Shown: positions 33,143-41,293, counted from the first letter of the stretch. The stretch is DNA of 64,000 bases from Candidatus Saccharimonadota bacterium (GCA_017480035.1 JAFVBJ010000003.1:186001-250000); one strand, 5' to 3'. Notes: a model not told the origin generated them from the letters alone. Translations and numbers: made by a program.

Positions 33143-33738
33143 TGTGAGGAGGTAAAAATCCACGATTTCGGTTTTGAATCGTCTTCGTCCGTACTGAAAT
33201 GCCGGTAATCTGCCAGATAAAGCGACGCTTCCCGCCGTCCATATTCTTCGTATTGTAAGTACAACTCATCCGAAATCCACCAAGTTCCCGCGACAACATA
33301 CATCACGATTTGAAAACAGTGTTTTAGATGTGAGAATACCCAGACGACTTCAGAAAATATAGTCAAAACTAGCGCCGGCATGAAGAACCCAAATAAAAGA
33401 CAGATTATCGCCGCAAGCAACGCAATTTTCCAAGATGAATCAACCGCAACTTGAAATTTCGCTGTCCGAAAAATCAGAAGCTCCCAGAGTTGATAAATCT
33501 CATCACGGATTTTCTCCATATCCTTCAGCATTTCGATCCGAATCATTTCTTTTTCCTTGCCGCTCATCTTCGTTAAATCTTCAGATAGTTCCGCTTTGCT
33601 CGAAACATATTCATATGCCCGTGCATTTTCATAGATTCCTTCAGCTTCCTGTCCAATCCGTTCGCGAATCAGTCGTTTCGTCATTTCGATATCGCCCCGA
33701 AAAAACAAGACGATTTCATACAAAAAATCACGAATCAT
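33124..33738 (-). CDS. Unidentified membrane protein
   Basis: 204 residues. A helical, charged N-terminal region (about 1-100, with ELSEDLTKMSGKEKEMIRIEMLKDMEKI) precedes two hydrophobic segments near 104-130 and 135-155 and a polar tail. No family is recognised. A strong GGGAGGTGA ribosome binding site precedes the ATG at 33738. The 3' end runs into the terminator shared with the dnaK operon. Confidence 0.75.
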   Translation of the reverse strand: MIRDFLYEIVLFFRGDIEMTKRLIRERIGQEAEGIYENARAYEYVSSKAELSEDLTKMSGKEKEMIRIEMLKDMEKIRDEIYQLWELLIFRTAKFQVAVDSSWKIALLAAIICLLFGFFMPALVLTIFSEVVWVFSHLKHCFQIVMYVVAGTWWISDELYLQYEEYGRREASLYLADYRHFSTDEDDSKPKSWIFTSSHKTTSP

Positions 33739-33792
33739 AAAATCACCTCCCTCTTAAAGAACAATTACCACCTTATAAAATCATACCAGAAT

Positions 33793-34602
33793 TTATTGGA
33801 CAAGTAAAATGATTAAGATTATCGTCGCGAGAATCACGCGATAATATCCAAACGCCGAAAGCGCTTTTTTCTTCTCAAGAAACTTCATCACGAACGTGAG
33901 TGCAAGCATTCCAGAAGCGAACGCGATGATGTTCGAAAGTAGAAGCGTCCCAAAATTCGCCCCGATGTATGCGCGTGAGCTCGACGAAACGAGCGATTTT
34001 AAGCACACTCCAATCATAATCGGAATCGACGCCATGAACGAATAATTTGCTGCCGCTTTCGAGTCCATCCCCATCACGCGTCCCGCCAAAATCGTCGATC
34101 CAGACCTCGAAACACCCGGAATCAGCGCAAAAGTCTGAATCAAACCAATCGTGAACGCTCGTTTGTGTGGTAATTTTTCTTCGTCTTTCACTTTTGAAAG
34201 ATGCGGCAGTTTCTCGACAAAAATCATCAATATACCAACTACTCCCATCGCTATCGCAATCGTGTAGAGTGATGAGAAAAATCCGTTGCTCTCGATGAAT
34301 TTCGAAAGTAAAATTCCGATAATCCCCGCCGGAATCGACGTGAGAAGCAAGTTAATCGCCATGTGCCAATCTTTTTTCTTAAAAATGTCATTCAGAATCT
34401 TCGCGATGCGCTTGCGATAATACCAAAGCAGTGCGAAAAGTGTACCGAAATTAATCAGCTCGAGGAAAAAGTGAAAATCTTCCGCTCGTCCACCCCCATC
34501 AAGCAATCTCTGGATAATTTCGAGATGTCCAGACGACGAAACCGGGACAAATTCCGTCAAACCTTGCGTTAAACCTAAAACAATCGACTCAAAAATATTC
34601 AT
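33793..34602 (-). CDS. uppP: Undecaprenyl-diphosphatase (BacA type)
   Basis: 269 residues with about eight TM helices. The catalytic blocks are GLTQGLTEFVPVSSSGHLEI at the start and LIPGVSRSGSTILAGRVMGM near 150, which carry the Glu, Ser, His and Arg of the active site. It removes one phosphate from undecaprenyl diphosphate outside the membrane, recycling the carrier needed for peptidoglycan and for the glycan cluster at the left of the window. Its ATG is 6 nt from a minus-strand TATAAT. Confidence 0.95.
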   Translation of the reverse strand: MNIFESIVLGLTQGLTEFVPVSSSGHLEIIQRLLDGGGRAEDFHFFLELINFGTLFALLWYYRKRIAKILNDIFKKKDWHMAINLLLTSIPAGIIGILLSKFIESNGFFSSLYTIAIAMGVVGILMIFVEKLPHLSKVKDEEKLPHKRAFTIGLIQTFALIPGVSRSGSTILAGRVMGMDSKAAANYSFMASIPIMIGVCLKSLVSSSSRAYIGANFGTLLLSNIIAFASGMLALTFVMKFLEKKKALSAFGYYRVILATIILIILLVQ

Positions 34603-34608
34603 ATCTCC

Positions 34609-34614
34609 ATTATA
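34609..34614 (-). promoter_or_regulatory. -10 box of uppP
   Basis: TATAAT on the minus strand ends 6 nt before the ATG; no TG extension. A GGAGA lies inside the 6-nt gap, too close to act as a ribosome binding site. Confidence 0.5.
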
Positions 34615-34644
34615 CTTTTGTTTTGATTTTTCGTCAAAATGTTA

Positions 34645-34650
34645 TATAAT
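34645..34650 (+). promoter_or_regulatory. -10 box with short hairpin leader
   Basis: TATAAT about 55 nt before the ATG at 34705. The leader holds a small hairpin CCCCTTATTTTACAGGGG (34671-34678 region) and then AAGGAGG. Confidence 0.5.
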
Positions 34651-34704
34651 CAAGCCAGGACCCCTTATTTTACAGGGGCACAGCACATTAAGGAGGTTAG
34701 GAAT

Positions 34705-35178
34705 ATGAAAATTAAACTCAAGAAAAGGGGCAACACGTACACTTTTACGGTCAAAAATGGTGGTGTGACAGATTTTCTGTTTGGTTTTAGCGACCTCAGT
34801 GCTTTTGGTAACCCTACCAAAAAGCCCGAAAAAATTCGCGGCAATTTTCGTAAATGCAACAAAATTTTGTTGAATCACGATCTGAACGAGCTGTCTATCG
34901 CTCTCTCGACTGGTGATTATTTCGAAATCGCACCGCCGGTTTTCTCGCGCGGCCGCACCGAAAAAGACATCGAAGAATATTGTGGCATGTACGAAAAAGG
35001 TTCCGTTAAGCCGGAACTACCACACCTCGAGCTCCAGATTACTGTCCCCCCCGGAAACGGTATTAAAGTCTATTCAATCAAGTCCGGATATTGGACACAC
35101 CTCATCAACCAAGCTGGTGCTTTCTACGAAACAAACGACATTGCCGCTATCGAAGAAGCCACCGGCGCATATTTCTAG
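34705..35178 (+). CDS. Unidentified small protein
   Basis: 157 residues from the ATG that has AAGGAGG 8 nt upstream. It is basic at the start (KIKLKKRGNTYTFTVKNGG), with beta-rich sequence, DLNELSIALSTGDYFEIAPPVF in the middle and HLELQITVPPGNGIKVYSIKSGYW near the end. There is no signal peptide, TM or Cys pair. It is a monocistronic gene with its own promoter and terminator; the family is unknown to me. Confidence 0.75.
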   Translation: MKIKLKKRGNTYTFTVKNGGVTDFLFGFSDLSAFGNPTKKPEKIRGNFRKCNKILLNHDLNELSIALSTGDYFEIAPPVFSRGRTEKDIEEYCGMYEKGSVKPELPHLELQITVPPGNGIKVYSIKSGYWTHLINQAGAFYETNDIAAIEEATGAYF

Positions 35179-35185
35179 CTCAAAA

Positions 35186-35216
35186 GGCCTCGCCAACTCT
35201 GGCGGGGCTCTTTACT
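35186..35216 (+). terminator. Intrinsic terminator
   Basis: GGCCTCGCC / GGCGGGGCT hairpin followed by a T-rich tract, just after the preceding stop codon. Confidence 0.8.
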
Positions 35217-35232
35217 TTTTTTGAAAAATGTG

Positions 35233-35238
35233 TATAAT
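35233..35238 (+). promoter_or_regulatory. -10 box of rpsT
   Basis: TATAAT about 50 nt before the ATG at 35288; the leader ends in AAAAGGA, a standard ribosome binding site. Confidence 0.5.
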
Positions 35239-35287
35239 TATAGGAAGACAAATTATTAACTAACTTTTTGAGTAAAAGGAAAAATTA

Positions 35288-35698
35288 ATGCCGATTATTA
35301 AATCCGCAAAGAAAGCTGCTCGCCAAGCAGTCAAACGCACCGCCCATAACGGTGAAATCAAGCGTGCCATCAAAGCCGCTGTTAAAACTTTTAAATTAAA
35401 CCCAACTGCCGAAAATCTTTCAAAGGCTCAATCGGAATATGATAAAGCTGCGAAAAAAGGCCTGATTAAGAAAAATACTGCTTCCCGCAGAAAAGCAAAT
35501 CTCGCAAAAATCGCGAAAGCTGCCGGCACAAAACCTGCTGCAAAGAAAGCCATGAAAGCTCCTGCTGCTAAATCTGTTGCTAAAGCTCCAGCTAAAAAAG
35601 CTGCTCCAGCAAAGAAACCAGCCGCAAAAAAGACTGCAACCGCAAAAACCGCTGCGAAGAAGCCAGCAACTAAGAAAACTGCAACAGCTAAAAAATAA
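35288..35698 (+). CDS. rpsT: 30S ribosomal protein S20 with long Ala/Lys/Pro tail
   Basis: 136 residues, whereas S20 is usually 85-90. Residues 1 to about 85 match S20: SAKKAARQAVKRTAHNGEIKRAIKAA, then a helical hairpin and KKGLIKKNTASRRKANLAKIA. The last 50 residues are a histone-H1-like string of PAKKAA/KPAAKKTATAK units. The tail would be disordered and strongly basic and could touch rRNA or DNA. The gene ends in a large hairpin terminator. Confidence 0.92.
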   Translation: MPIIKSAKKAARQAVKRTAHNGEIKRAIKAAVKTFKLNPTAENLSKAQSEYDKAAKKGLIKKNTASRRKANLAKIAKAAGTKPAAKKAMKAPAAKSVAKAPAKKAAPAKKPAAKKTATAKTAAKKPATKKTATAKK

Positions 35699-35700
35699 CA

Positions 35701-35783
35701 AAAGAAGAAACCAATTCTTCGCGACCTAAAGACTTGGTCATAGCGGCCCGGAGCGGGGAGCGAAGAATTCGGTTTCTTTTTTG
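35701..35783 (+). terminator. Long branched hairpin terminator after rpsT
   Basis: Arms 35701-35722 and 35760-35782 are nearly perfect reverse complements and end in a T-run. The 37-nt apical part holds a second small hairpin (GACC...GGTC) and a GC-rich CGGCCCGGAGCGGGGAG. It is larger than needed for termination and has the same plan (A/T-rich arms, GC-rich CCGGAG core) as the palindromic repeats elsewhere here. Confidence 0.75.
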
Positions 35784-35788
35784 TTATC

Positions 35789-35797
35789 TGTTATAAT
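35789..35797 (+). promoter_or_regulatory. Extended -10 promoter of mutM
   Basis: TGT-TATAAT ends 6 nt before the ATG at 35804; predicted leaderless. Confidence 0.6.
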
Positions 35798-35803
35798 AAA
35801 TAT

Positions 35804-36706
35804 ATGCCAGAATTACCTGAAGTCGAAACTATTCGTCGTGGGCTTGAAAGTTTCATCAAAAATGCGAAGATAAAAACCGTCGAAATTTTTTGCGACAAAT
35901 CTTTTCTCGGCCCGAAGGAACTCGTCGAAAATCAAAAAATCATAAATCTGCGTCGCAAGGGAAAAGCTCTTCTAATCGATCTCGAAAACGGCATTACGCT
36001 TCTGATTCATCTTCGTATGACCGGCCAACTTATTTTTCGCGGAAAAAATGTTAAAACTCTCGACCTCATCGAATCCGGTCATCTGAAACAATCAGATTCT
36101 TTTGCCGGTGGTCATCCGAGTGAAAATTTCGTCGACAATCTCCCGAACAAACAAACTCGTGTCGCATTTACCCTCGAAAATGGCAAACTTTTCTTCAACG
36201 ACCAACGCAAATTTGGCTTTATCAAAGTCCTCGAAACCACCGAAGTTGAAAACGATCCATTCATCAAAAAACTCGCTCCAGAACCTTGGGACATGAATGT
36301 TGTAAATTTTACAACAAATCTCATGCGCCATAAATCTCAACCTATCAAAGCTACTATTTTAGACCAAAAAGTCATCGCTGGTATCGGCAACATCTATGCC
36401 GACGAGGCTCTTTTCTATGCCAAAATCCATCCAAAACGCCAGACTGGCAGCCTGACTGATACCGAAATCGAGAAATTGCTCGAAGGCGCAAAAACTGTCA
36501 TGCAAAGCAGCATCGACTCCGGCGGTTCAACCATGCAAACTTACGTCAAAGCCGACGGCACAAAAGGCGATTATCTCCGACTTTTTGCAAAAGTTTTTCG
36601 TCGTGAAGGCGAACCGTGTGTGAATTGCGGTACTGAAATCATAAAGATTCGCGTTGCCGGTCGTGGCACGCATATCTGTCCGAAATGTCAAAAGGAGAAA
36701 AACTAA
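35804..36706 (+). CDS. mutM: Formamidopyrimidine-DNA glycosylase (Fpg)
   Basis: 300 residues. MPELPEVETIRRGLE supplies the catalytic Pro1 (after Met removal) and Glu; LRRKGKALLIDLE the conserved Lys; LDQKVIAGIGNIYADEALF the helix-two-turn-helix; and CVNCGTEIIKIRVAGRGTHICPKC the C-terminal zinc finger with catalytic Arg. It removes 8-oxoguanine and other oxidised purines and nicks the abasic site. It is slightly longer than usual (about 270) because of an insert around 85-105. The stop overlaps the start of the holA-like gene by one base. Confidence 0.96.
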   Translation: MPELPEVETIRRGLESFIKNAKIKTVEIFCDKSFLGPKELVENQKIINLRRKGKALLIDLENGITLLIHLRMTGQLIFRGKNVKTLDLIESGHLKQSDSFAGGHPSENFVDNLPNKQTRVAFTLENGKLFFNDQRKFGFIKVLETTEVENDPFIKKLAPEPWDMNVVNFTTNLMRHKSQPIKATILDQKVIAGIGNIYADEALFYAKIHPKRQTGSLTDTEIEKLLEGAKTVMQSSIDSGGSTMQTYVKADGTKGDYLRLFAKVFRREGEPCVNCGTEIIKIRVAGRGTHICPKCQKEKN

Positions 36707-37326
36707 TGCTCCACATTTTCTATGGCGAAGACCGCCAAAAATCTGACGAAGAAGCGAAGAAAATCCTTGGCAAAAATTACGAAAACATTGACGCCGAGAA
36801 CCTTGAAATTTCCGACCTCCCGACCATTTTTCTCGGCACTTCACTTTTTGAAAGTTCCCGCAAAATCCTCATCAAAGGCCTCGCGGACAGAAAAGATTTC
36901 TTCGACGAACTCGAAAAATATGTCGACACGCCTCATGAAATTGTCGTTTTTGAAACAAAAATCAACGGCAACTGGACGAGCTTCAAAAATCTCAAAAAAA
37001 ATAAAAATGTCGACATAAAAGAACATAAACTCGCGGAAAAAGTCGACCGTTTTCTTGCTTTTAACATCTTCGACACTGCCATCAGAAACCCAAAACAAGC
37101 CCTGAAGATGCTAAAAAAAGCTGAAGAAACCGAAGATGCCTACGCAATACTTGGCGCTTGGGCCTCAAAAGCCGTAACAAATCTAAAATCCAATCCAACG
37201 TCGAAGAAAAATCGCTCGATAGTGAAAGAACTCGCAAAAATCGACCATCTCTTAAAGTCCACCAAATTCTCTGAAAACCCCTGGAATTTACTTGAATCAT
37301 TCATTCTTCGCCTCGAAATTCTCTAA
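36706..37326 (+). CDS. Short HolA-like protein (DNA polymerase III delta subunit)
   Basis: 206 residues from the ATG that follows AAGGAG. The pattern FYGEDRQKSDEEAKKIL near the start, then IFLGTSLFESSRKILIKGL and HEIVVFETK, and the final helices IVKELAKIDHLLKST...NPWNLLESFILRLEIL match the order of conserved blocks in HolA, the clamp-loader subunit that opens the sliding clamp. It is only about 60% of the usual 330 residues: the AAA+ lid region is missing or strongly shortened. HolA is often divergent in CPR bacteria. The call rests on pattern only. Confidence 0.55.
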   Translation: MLHIFYGEDRQKSDEEAKKILGKNYENIDAENLEISDLPTIFLGTSLFESSRKILIKGLADRKDFFDELEKYVDTPHEIVVFETKINGNWTSFKNLKKNKNVDIKEHKLAEKVDRFLAFNIFDTAIRNPKQALKMLKKAEETEDAYAILGAWASKAVTNLKSNPTSKKNRSIVKELAKIDHLLKSTKFSENPWNLLESFILRLEIL

Positions 37327-37362
37327 TTCCTGAAAAAATATGCTAAAATGCTTGCAAAAAAG

Positions 37363-37391
37363 TTGACATTATGCTAATGTTTAAGTATAAA
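37363..37391 (+). promoter_or_regulatory. Canonical -35/-10 promoter of the DHH-like gene
   Basis: TTGACA (37363-37368), 17-bp spacer, TATAAA (37386-37391), about 25 nt before the ATG at 37417. Confidence 0.6.
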
Positions 37392-37416
37392 AGGTCAAAA
37401 ATAGGTCAAAATAAAA

Positions 37417-39345
37417 ATGCAAAACGATGTAGAAGAAAAAACTAGCCTCGGTGGCGTCCCAAAAGACGGTGCTTACTCTGGCGATGATGCAATAGCCGCC
37501 GCTGCAAAAGCTGCCGCAGAGAAAAAAGTTCAATCAATAGACGAGCAACTCGGAAACATTCCGAAAAAAGTCGCAGAAAAAATCAAAGCCTGCGAAAATA
37601 TTCTTGTTGCCTTGAGCCAAGACCCGAGCGTCGATGAAATCAGCGCCGCTATCGGTCTGACAATGATATTAAACAGACTCGGAAAACATGTCACCGCGAT
37701 TTATTCCGGCGAAACTCCGAATACTCTCGAGTTCTTAAAACCAGAAGAAACCTTCGAAAAAGACACAAATTCTCTCCAAGATTTTATTATTGCCCTCAAC
37801 AAAGACAAGGCTGACCACCTTCGTTACAAAATTGAAGGCGACTACGTCAAAGTCTACATCACTCCGTACAAGACTACTATTTCCCAAAACGACCTCGAAT
37901 TTTCTCAAGGCGATTTCAATGTCGACCTCGTGATTGCTATCGACGTTGATTCTGCCGAAGTTCTCGATGCTGCGCTCGAAGAATATGGCCGCATCATGCA
38001 CGATGCAACAGCAATCAACATCACCACCAACCAAGCCGGACATTTCGCCGAGCTTGAATGGAGCGACCCGTCGCAGTCCTCAGTCTGTGAAATGATTATG
38101 AATTTGACTAAAGAACTGGAATTTTCGGACATCGATCAGCCAATCGCCACCGCGCTCCTCACCGGTATCGTTTCTGCTACCGAGCGCTTCAGTAATGCTC
38201 GCACCACTTCAGAAACGATGCAGATTTCATCTCAACTGATGCAATCTGGTGCCGACCAACAATTAATCTCGACTAATATCATGCAACCAGCTGAAAAACC
38301 AGCTGAAGAAGCGCCAGCCGAAGAGGAAAAACCAGTTGAAGAAACTCCGGCCGAGCCAGTTGCTCCGCCAGAACCACTTATTCCAGCCCCATCTCTCGCT
38401 CCGGCACCAGCCGCCGAACCAGCCCCAGAAGCGCCTGCGGCTCCAGAGGCGCCTGCTGTTCCAGAGACACCTGCTACTGAACCGACCGCCGAACAGCAAC
38501 TCGAGCAAGCCGTTGCTGCTCCTGCAGCTACGACCGGCATGCCAGAGACTTTGGCGACCGAGCTCGCAAACGCTACCCCAGAAACTCCAGAAATCCTCGT
38601 TGGTACACCAGCTCCAGAAGCTCCAAAACCATCAATTTCACTTGAACCTGCTGGTCCGGAAGGCCTCGCTGCCCCGACCGCTATTGAAACTGAACCAATC
38701 CAGAACGACACGATGACCCTCCCTGGCCAACCAAGCCAAGACGACGTCCAAGCCGCGATGAATGAAATATTGAATCCTGGTTCCGCCGCTGAATCTACTT
38801 CGGAAACTCCGGCAGCTCCAGAGACTCCAACCGATGCTCTCCCGCAAATTGTTTCACAGGGTTCCGTCATGGCTCAAAATGTCGCCGAACCGCTCCCAGA
38901 AACCCCAGATTACGGTGCTATGATTGATCAAGCCCTCTCAGAAGCAACCGCCGCTCCGGCAAATCCAGCCGTCCAAGCTGCTCCAGCCGTTCCGGAAACC
39001 GCTCCTGATGCTGCGTCGCTTCCAAATATGCAATTTGATGCTAACGCTACGCCGGCTGCGATGATGAATCCGACCCCAGCCGAAGCTCCAGTCGCTGAGA
39101 CTCCAGCTGCTCCAGCCGCCCCAGAAGTTCCGGCTCAACCAGTTGAGGTTCCGCAGGATACAAATATCGAGCTTCCTCCTCCGCCGGCCCCAGATGTTGA
39201 TATGAGCGCCGCCGGTATGCCTCCGGCAGTCGCTACGGCCCCAGAGCCAGCTGCTCCAGCCACCGAAGCTCCAGTCGCTGAGACTCCAGCTCCAGTCGAA
39301 CCGGCTCCAACTGACCCATCCGCTTTCCAAATCCCGAAAGCATAA
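37417..39345 (+). CDS. DHH phosphoesterase-like protein without the DHH motif, with a Pro/Ala/Glu-rich tail
   Basis: 642 residues. Residues of about 50-285 follow the DHH/NrnA order: ILVALSQDPSVDEISAAIGLTMILNRLGKHVTAIYSG (motif I, in which the usual D-x-D becomes DPSVDE), DLVIAIDVDSAEVLD (motif II) and ATAINITTNQAGHFAELEWSDPSQSSVCEMI. The last is where active enzymes have IDHH; here the two His are absent. Residues 290-642 are a disordered Pro/Ala/Glu tail with many APETPA/PAAPE repeats. It is probably a non-catalytic, nucleotide-binding or scaffold protein. The nearest active relatives are nanoRNase and cyclic-dinucleotide phosphodiesterases. Confidence 0.75.
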   Translation: MQNDVEEKTSLGGVPKDGAYSGDDAIAAAAKAAAEKKVQSIDEQLGNIPKKVAEKIKACENILVALSQDPSVDEISAAIGLTMILNRLGKHVTAIYSGETPNTLEFLKPEETFEKDTNSLQDFIIALNKDKADHLRYKIEGDYVKVYITPYKTTISQNDLEFSQGDFNVDLVIAIDVDSAEVLDAALEEYGRIMHDATAINITTNQAGHFAELEWSDPSQSSVCEMIMNLTKELEFSDIDQPIATALLTGIVSATERFSNARTTSETMQISSQLMQSGADQQLISTNIMQPAEKPAEEAPAEEEKPVEETPAEPVAPPEPLIPAPSLAPAPAAEPAPEAPAAPEAPAVPETPATEPTAEQQLEQAVAAPAATTGMPETLATELANATPETPEILVGTPAPEAPKPSISLEPAGPEGLAAPTAIETEPIQNDTMTLPGQPSQDDVQAAMNEILNPGSAAESTSETPAAPETPTDALPQIVSQGSVMAQNVAEPLPETPDYGAMIDQALSEATAAPANPAVQAAPAVPETAPDAASLPNMQFDANATPAAMMNPTPAEAPVAETPAAPAAPEVPAQPVEVPQDTNIELPPPPAPDVDMSAAGMPPAVATAPEPAAPATEAPVAETPAPVEPAPTDPSAFQIPKA

Positions 39346-39347
39346 CC

Positions 39348-39392
39348 AAAATCCTCCGTTTTATGCTAAAATAGAATAAACGGAGGATTTTT
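39348..39392 (+). terminator. Hairpin that is terminator and promoter-containing leader at once
   Basis: Arms 39348-39361 and 39378-39392 (AAATCCTCCGTTT / AAACGGAGGATTT) are perfect complements followed by T. The loop holds TGC-TAAAAT (39364-39372), an extended -10, and the right arm contains the GGAGG ribosome binding site of the next gene (ATG 39394). Readthrough RNA would form the hairpin, terminate and hide GGAGG; RNA started in the loop lacks the left arm and leaves GGAGG free. Confidence 0.7.
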
Positions 39393-39393
39393 A

Positions 39394-40080
39394 ATGAAAA
39401 AAACCATCATCAACGCTTTTATTGCTGTTTCGCTCGGAATTGTTGGAGTGCTCGTCCTCACTGCCGGCATCTATAGAATTTTAAACGACAGGGAAAAACT
39501 CCCAGAAATTCCAACTCCTGAAGTTTCCGAAGGTATGCGTGGCGAACTCGGCATCGACAAAAACGTCAACGAATCGACCGTCGACAACTATCTCGGTCGT
39601 TCCGACTCGGTTTACCGCGACATGCGCCTCCTTGTCGACCCTGCAAACTACGAATCAATCGGCGGAGACCGTTATCTTTCTGGTATTATTAAAGGTTTTG
39701 AAGTCGTTCCGCTTCCATATCTCATCGAACCAGAAGGTCTCCCGGAGTCAGTTGGAAAGTCATACGCCGGTAAAACTCTCTTTTCTCGCCTCGCAAACGG
39801 CAAAGTAATTGCAAACTACGACGAATCAAAACAAATCCTTGAAGATCTCTTTCCGAAAGACAAAAATATCTTCCTTATGTGTGGTGGTGGCGGCTATGCT
39901 GGCATGACAAAACAACTCCTTGTTGATCTCGGTTGGGACGAAAACAAAATCTGGAACGTCGGCGGATATTGGTATTATGAAGGTAAAAATAAAATCGTCA
40001 TCAAACATGAAGATGGCACCTACGCTTTCTGGAAACTAAACGTCCACAACATCGATTTCGATTCATACACGGAGCTCTAA
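39394..40080 (+). CDS. Membrane-anchored rhodanese-like protein
   Basis: 228 residues. One N-terminal TM (about 5-27) precedes an exported domain. IFLMCGGGGYAGMTKQLLVDLGWDENKIWNVGGYWYYEG matches the rhodanese active-site loop (Cys-x-G-x-G-x-x-A), followed by the helix and L/V-x-GG block that end rhodanese domains. It may carry sulfur or act in thiol redox chemistry outside the cell. GGAGG lies 8 nt before the ATG. It is followed by a thioredoxin-fold-like gene with one base between. Confidence 0.75.
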   Translation: MKKTIINAFIAVSLGIVGVLVLTAGIYRILNDREKLPEIPTPEVSEGMRGELGIDKNVNESTVDNYLGRSDSVYRDMRLLVDPANYESIGGDRYLSGIIKGFEVVPLPYLIEPEGLPESVGKSYAGKTLFSRLANGKVIANYDESKQILEDLFPKDKNIFLMCGGGGYAGMTKQLLVDLGWDENKIWNVGGYWYYEGKNKIVIKHEDGTYAFWKLNVHNIDFDSYTEL

Positions 40081-40081
40081 A

Positions 40082-40633
40082 ATGCCAAAATCGCAAAAAG
40101 ATTCAAAACGCACTATCAATAAAAAACTCATTCTCATCTCGATTGCCACGCTGGTTTTTCTCGCAATTTTTGGCTTCGTTTTATATATTATTCTCGGCGG
40201 TTCAAACAAAGTTATCGAAGTTGAGGAGTCAGTTATTCTCGACGCTGAATATAAAAACACTGATGGCAAACAAATTGAAATTGCAAAGGAGGTGGACGAA
40301 GACAAAGTTGTCCCTTTTTTTGAAAATCTCATCGCCGAGCAAAAATCTTTTGTTCTCTACGTCTCACTTCCGATTTGCAACGGTGATGCCGCAAAATTCA
40401 AAGAATACGTTCTCGACTTTCAACGCAAAAACAACCTCAGTTTTTACTACTTAACTTCCGACTACGTCAAAGAATTAAGTGTTTATAAAACTGTAAAATA
40501 TTATCCGTCCGTGATTCTTTATAGTAACGGTAAAATCACGAATTACCTCCGTTATGATTCCGATTTAGACCTCGAATATTACAAATCTTACGAAGGTTTT
40601 GAGCGTTGGTTTAATGCGAACGTCGAGTTTTAG
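40082..40633 (+). CDS. Membrane-anchored protein, thioredoxin-fold-like without CxxC
   Basis: 183 residues. Basic N-terminus, TM near 19-40, then an exported domain. KSFVLYVSLPICNGDAAKFKEYVLDFQRKNNLSFYYLTSDYVKELSVYKTVKYYPSVILYSNGKI has the strand-CxxC-helix...cis-Pro order of a thioredoxin fold, with a single Cys (ICNGD) in place of CxxC and YPSVILY at the cis-Pro site. It may be a redox partner of the rhodanese-like protein upstream or a bacteriocin-accessory-like protein. This is pattern-based. Confidence 0.6.
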   Translation: MPKSQKDSKRTINKKLILISIATLVFLAIFGFVLYIILGGSNKVIEVEESVILDAEYKNTDGKQIEIAKEVDEDKVVPFFENLIAEQKSFVLYVSLPICNGDAAKFKEYVLDFQRKNNLSFYYLTSDYVKELSVYKTVKYYPSVILYSNGKITNYLRYDSDLDLEYYKSYEGFERWFNANVEF

Positions 40634-41293
40634 ATGGAACCGTACGAAGAAATTTTTCTAATAGACAAACCTGCCGGAATTAGCAGTTTTGGCGTGGTTG
40701 CGCGTGTTAGGAGGAAACTTCGCGAAACTCATGGTAAGAAAGCGAAAGTTGGCCACACCGGGACTTTGGACCCATTCGCGACCGGACTTTTGATTATTTT
40801 GGCGGGCCGAGCAACGAAAAAATCCGATGAATTTTTGAAAAAAGATAAAGAATATGAAGCGACAGTTTTTCTTGGAAAAACCAGCACGACCGGCGACATC
40901 GAAGGTGAAATCGAAACCGTCTCCGAAAAAGTCCCGACGCTCGATGAAGTGAAAGCAGCTTGCGAGAAACTAACCGGCGAAATCGAACAAACCGTTCCGA
41001 TTTTCTCCGCCGTGAAAATAAACGGCGAGCGAGCGTACAAACTCGCGAGGAAAGGGAAGAATGTCGAAATGCCGACCAGAAAAGTGACGATTTATAGCCT
41101 CGAGATTCTTGATTATCATTATCCAGAGTTGAAAATTCGCACTCACGTTTCAAGCGGAACTTATATCCGCACACTCGGCGAGGATATTGGTAAGTTCCTC
41201 GGGACCGGCGCTTATCTCACTGCGCTTCGCCGCACCAAAATCGCCGACTATTCCGTCGAGGACGCCTTGAAACTCGACGAGTTTATGTTATAA
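40634..41293 (+). CDS. truB: tRNA pseudouridine-55 synthase
   Basis: 219 residues, shorter than E. coli TruB (about 314) because the C-terminal PUA domain is missing, as in several small genomes. IDKPAGISSFGVVARVRR opens the family; GHTGTLDPFATGLLIILAG carries the catalytic Asp; then KEYEATVFLGKTSTTGDIEG, QTVPIFSAVKINGERAYKLAR and VSSGTYIRTLGEDIGKFL. It makes the universal U55 pseudouridine in the T loop of tRNAs. The start codon directly follows the upstream stop. Its last codons contain the dus promoter. Confidence 0.95.
   Translation: MEPYEEIFLIDKPAGISSFGVVARVRRKLRETHGKKAKVGHTGTLDPFATGLLIILAGRATKKSDEFLKKDKEYEATVFLGKTSTTGDIEGEIETVSEKVPTLDEVKAACEKLTGEIEQTVPIFSAVKINGERAYKLARKGKNVEMPTRKVTIYSLEILDYHYPELKIRTHVSSGTYIRTLGEDIGKFLGTGAYLTALRRTKIADYSVEDALKLDEFML

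Noticed and set aside
37417-39345. Repetitive CCAGCTCCAG-type DNA in the tail of the DHH-like gene, considered as a mobile or regulatory repeat
   Set aside because: The repetition follows codons for Pro, Ala and Glu in one frame and has no inverted ends or insertion signs.
40082-40633. Calling this protein a thioredoxin or TlpA-like reductase
   Set aside because: Only one Cys stands where CxxC is expected, so only the fold is suggested.
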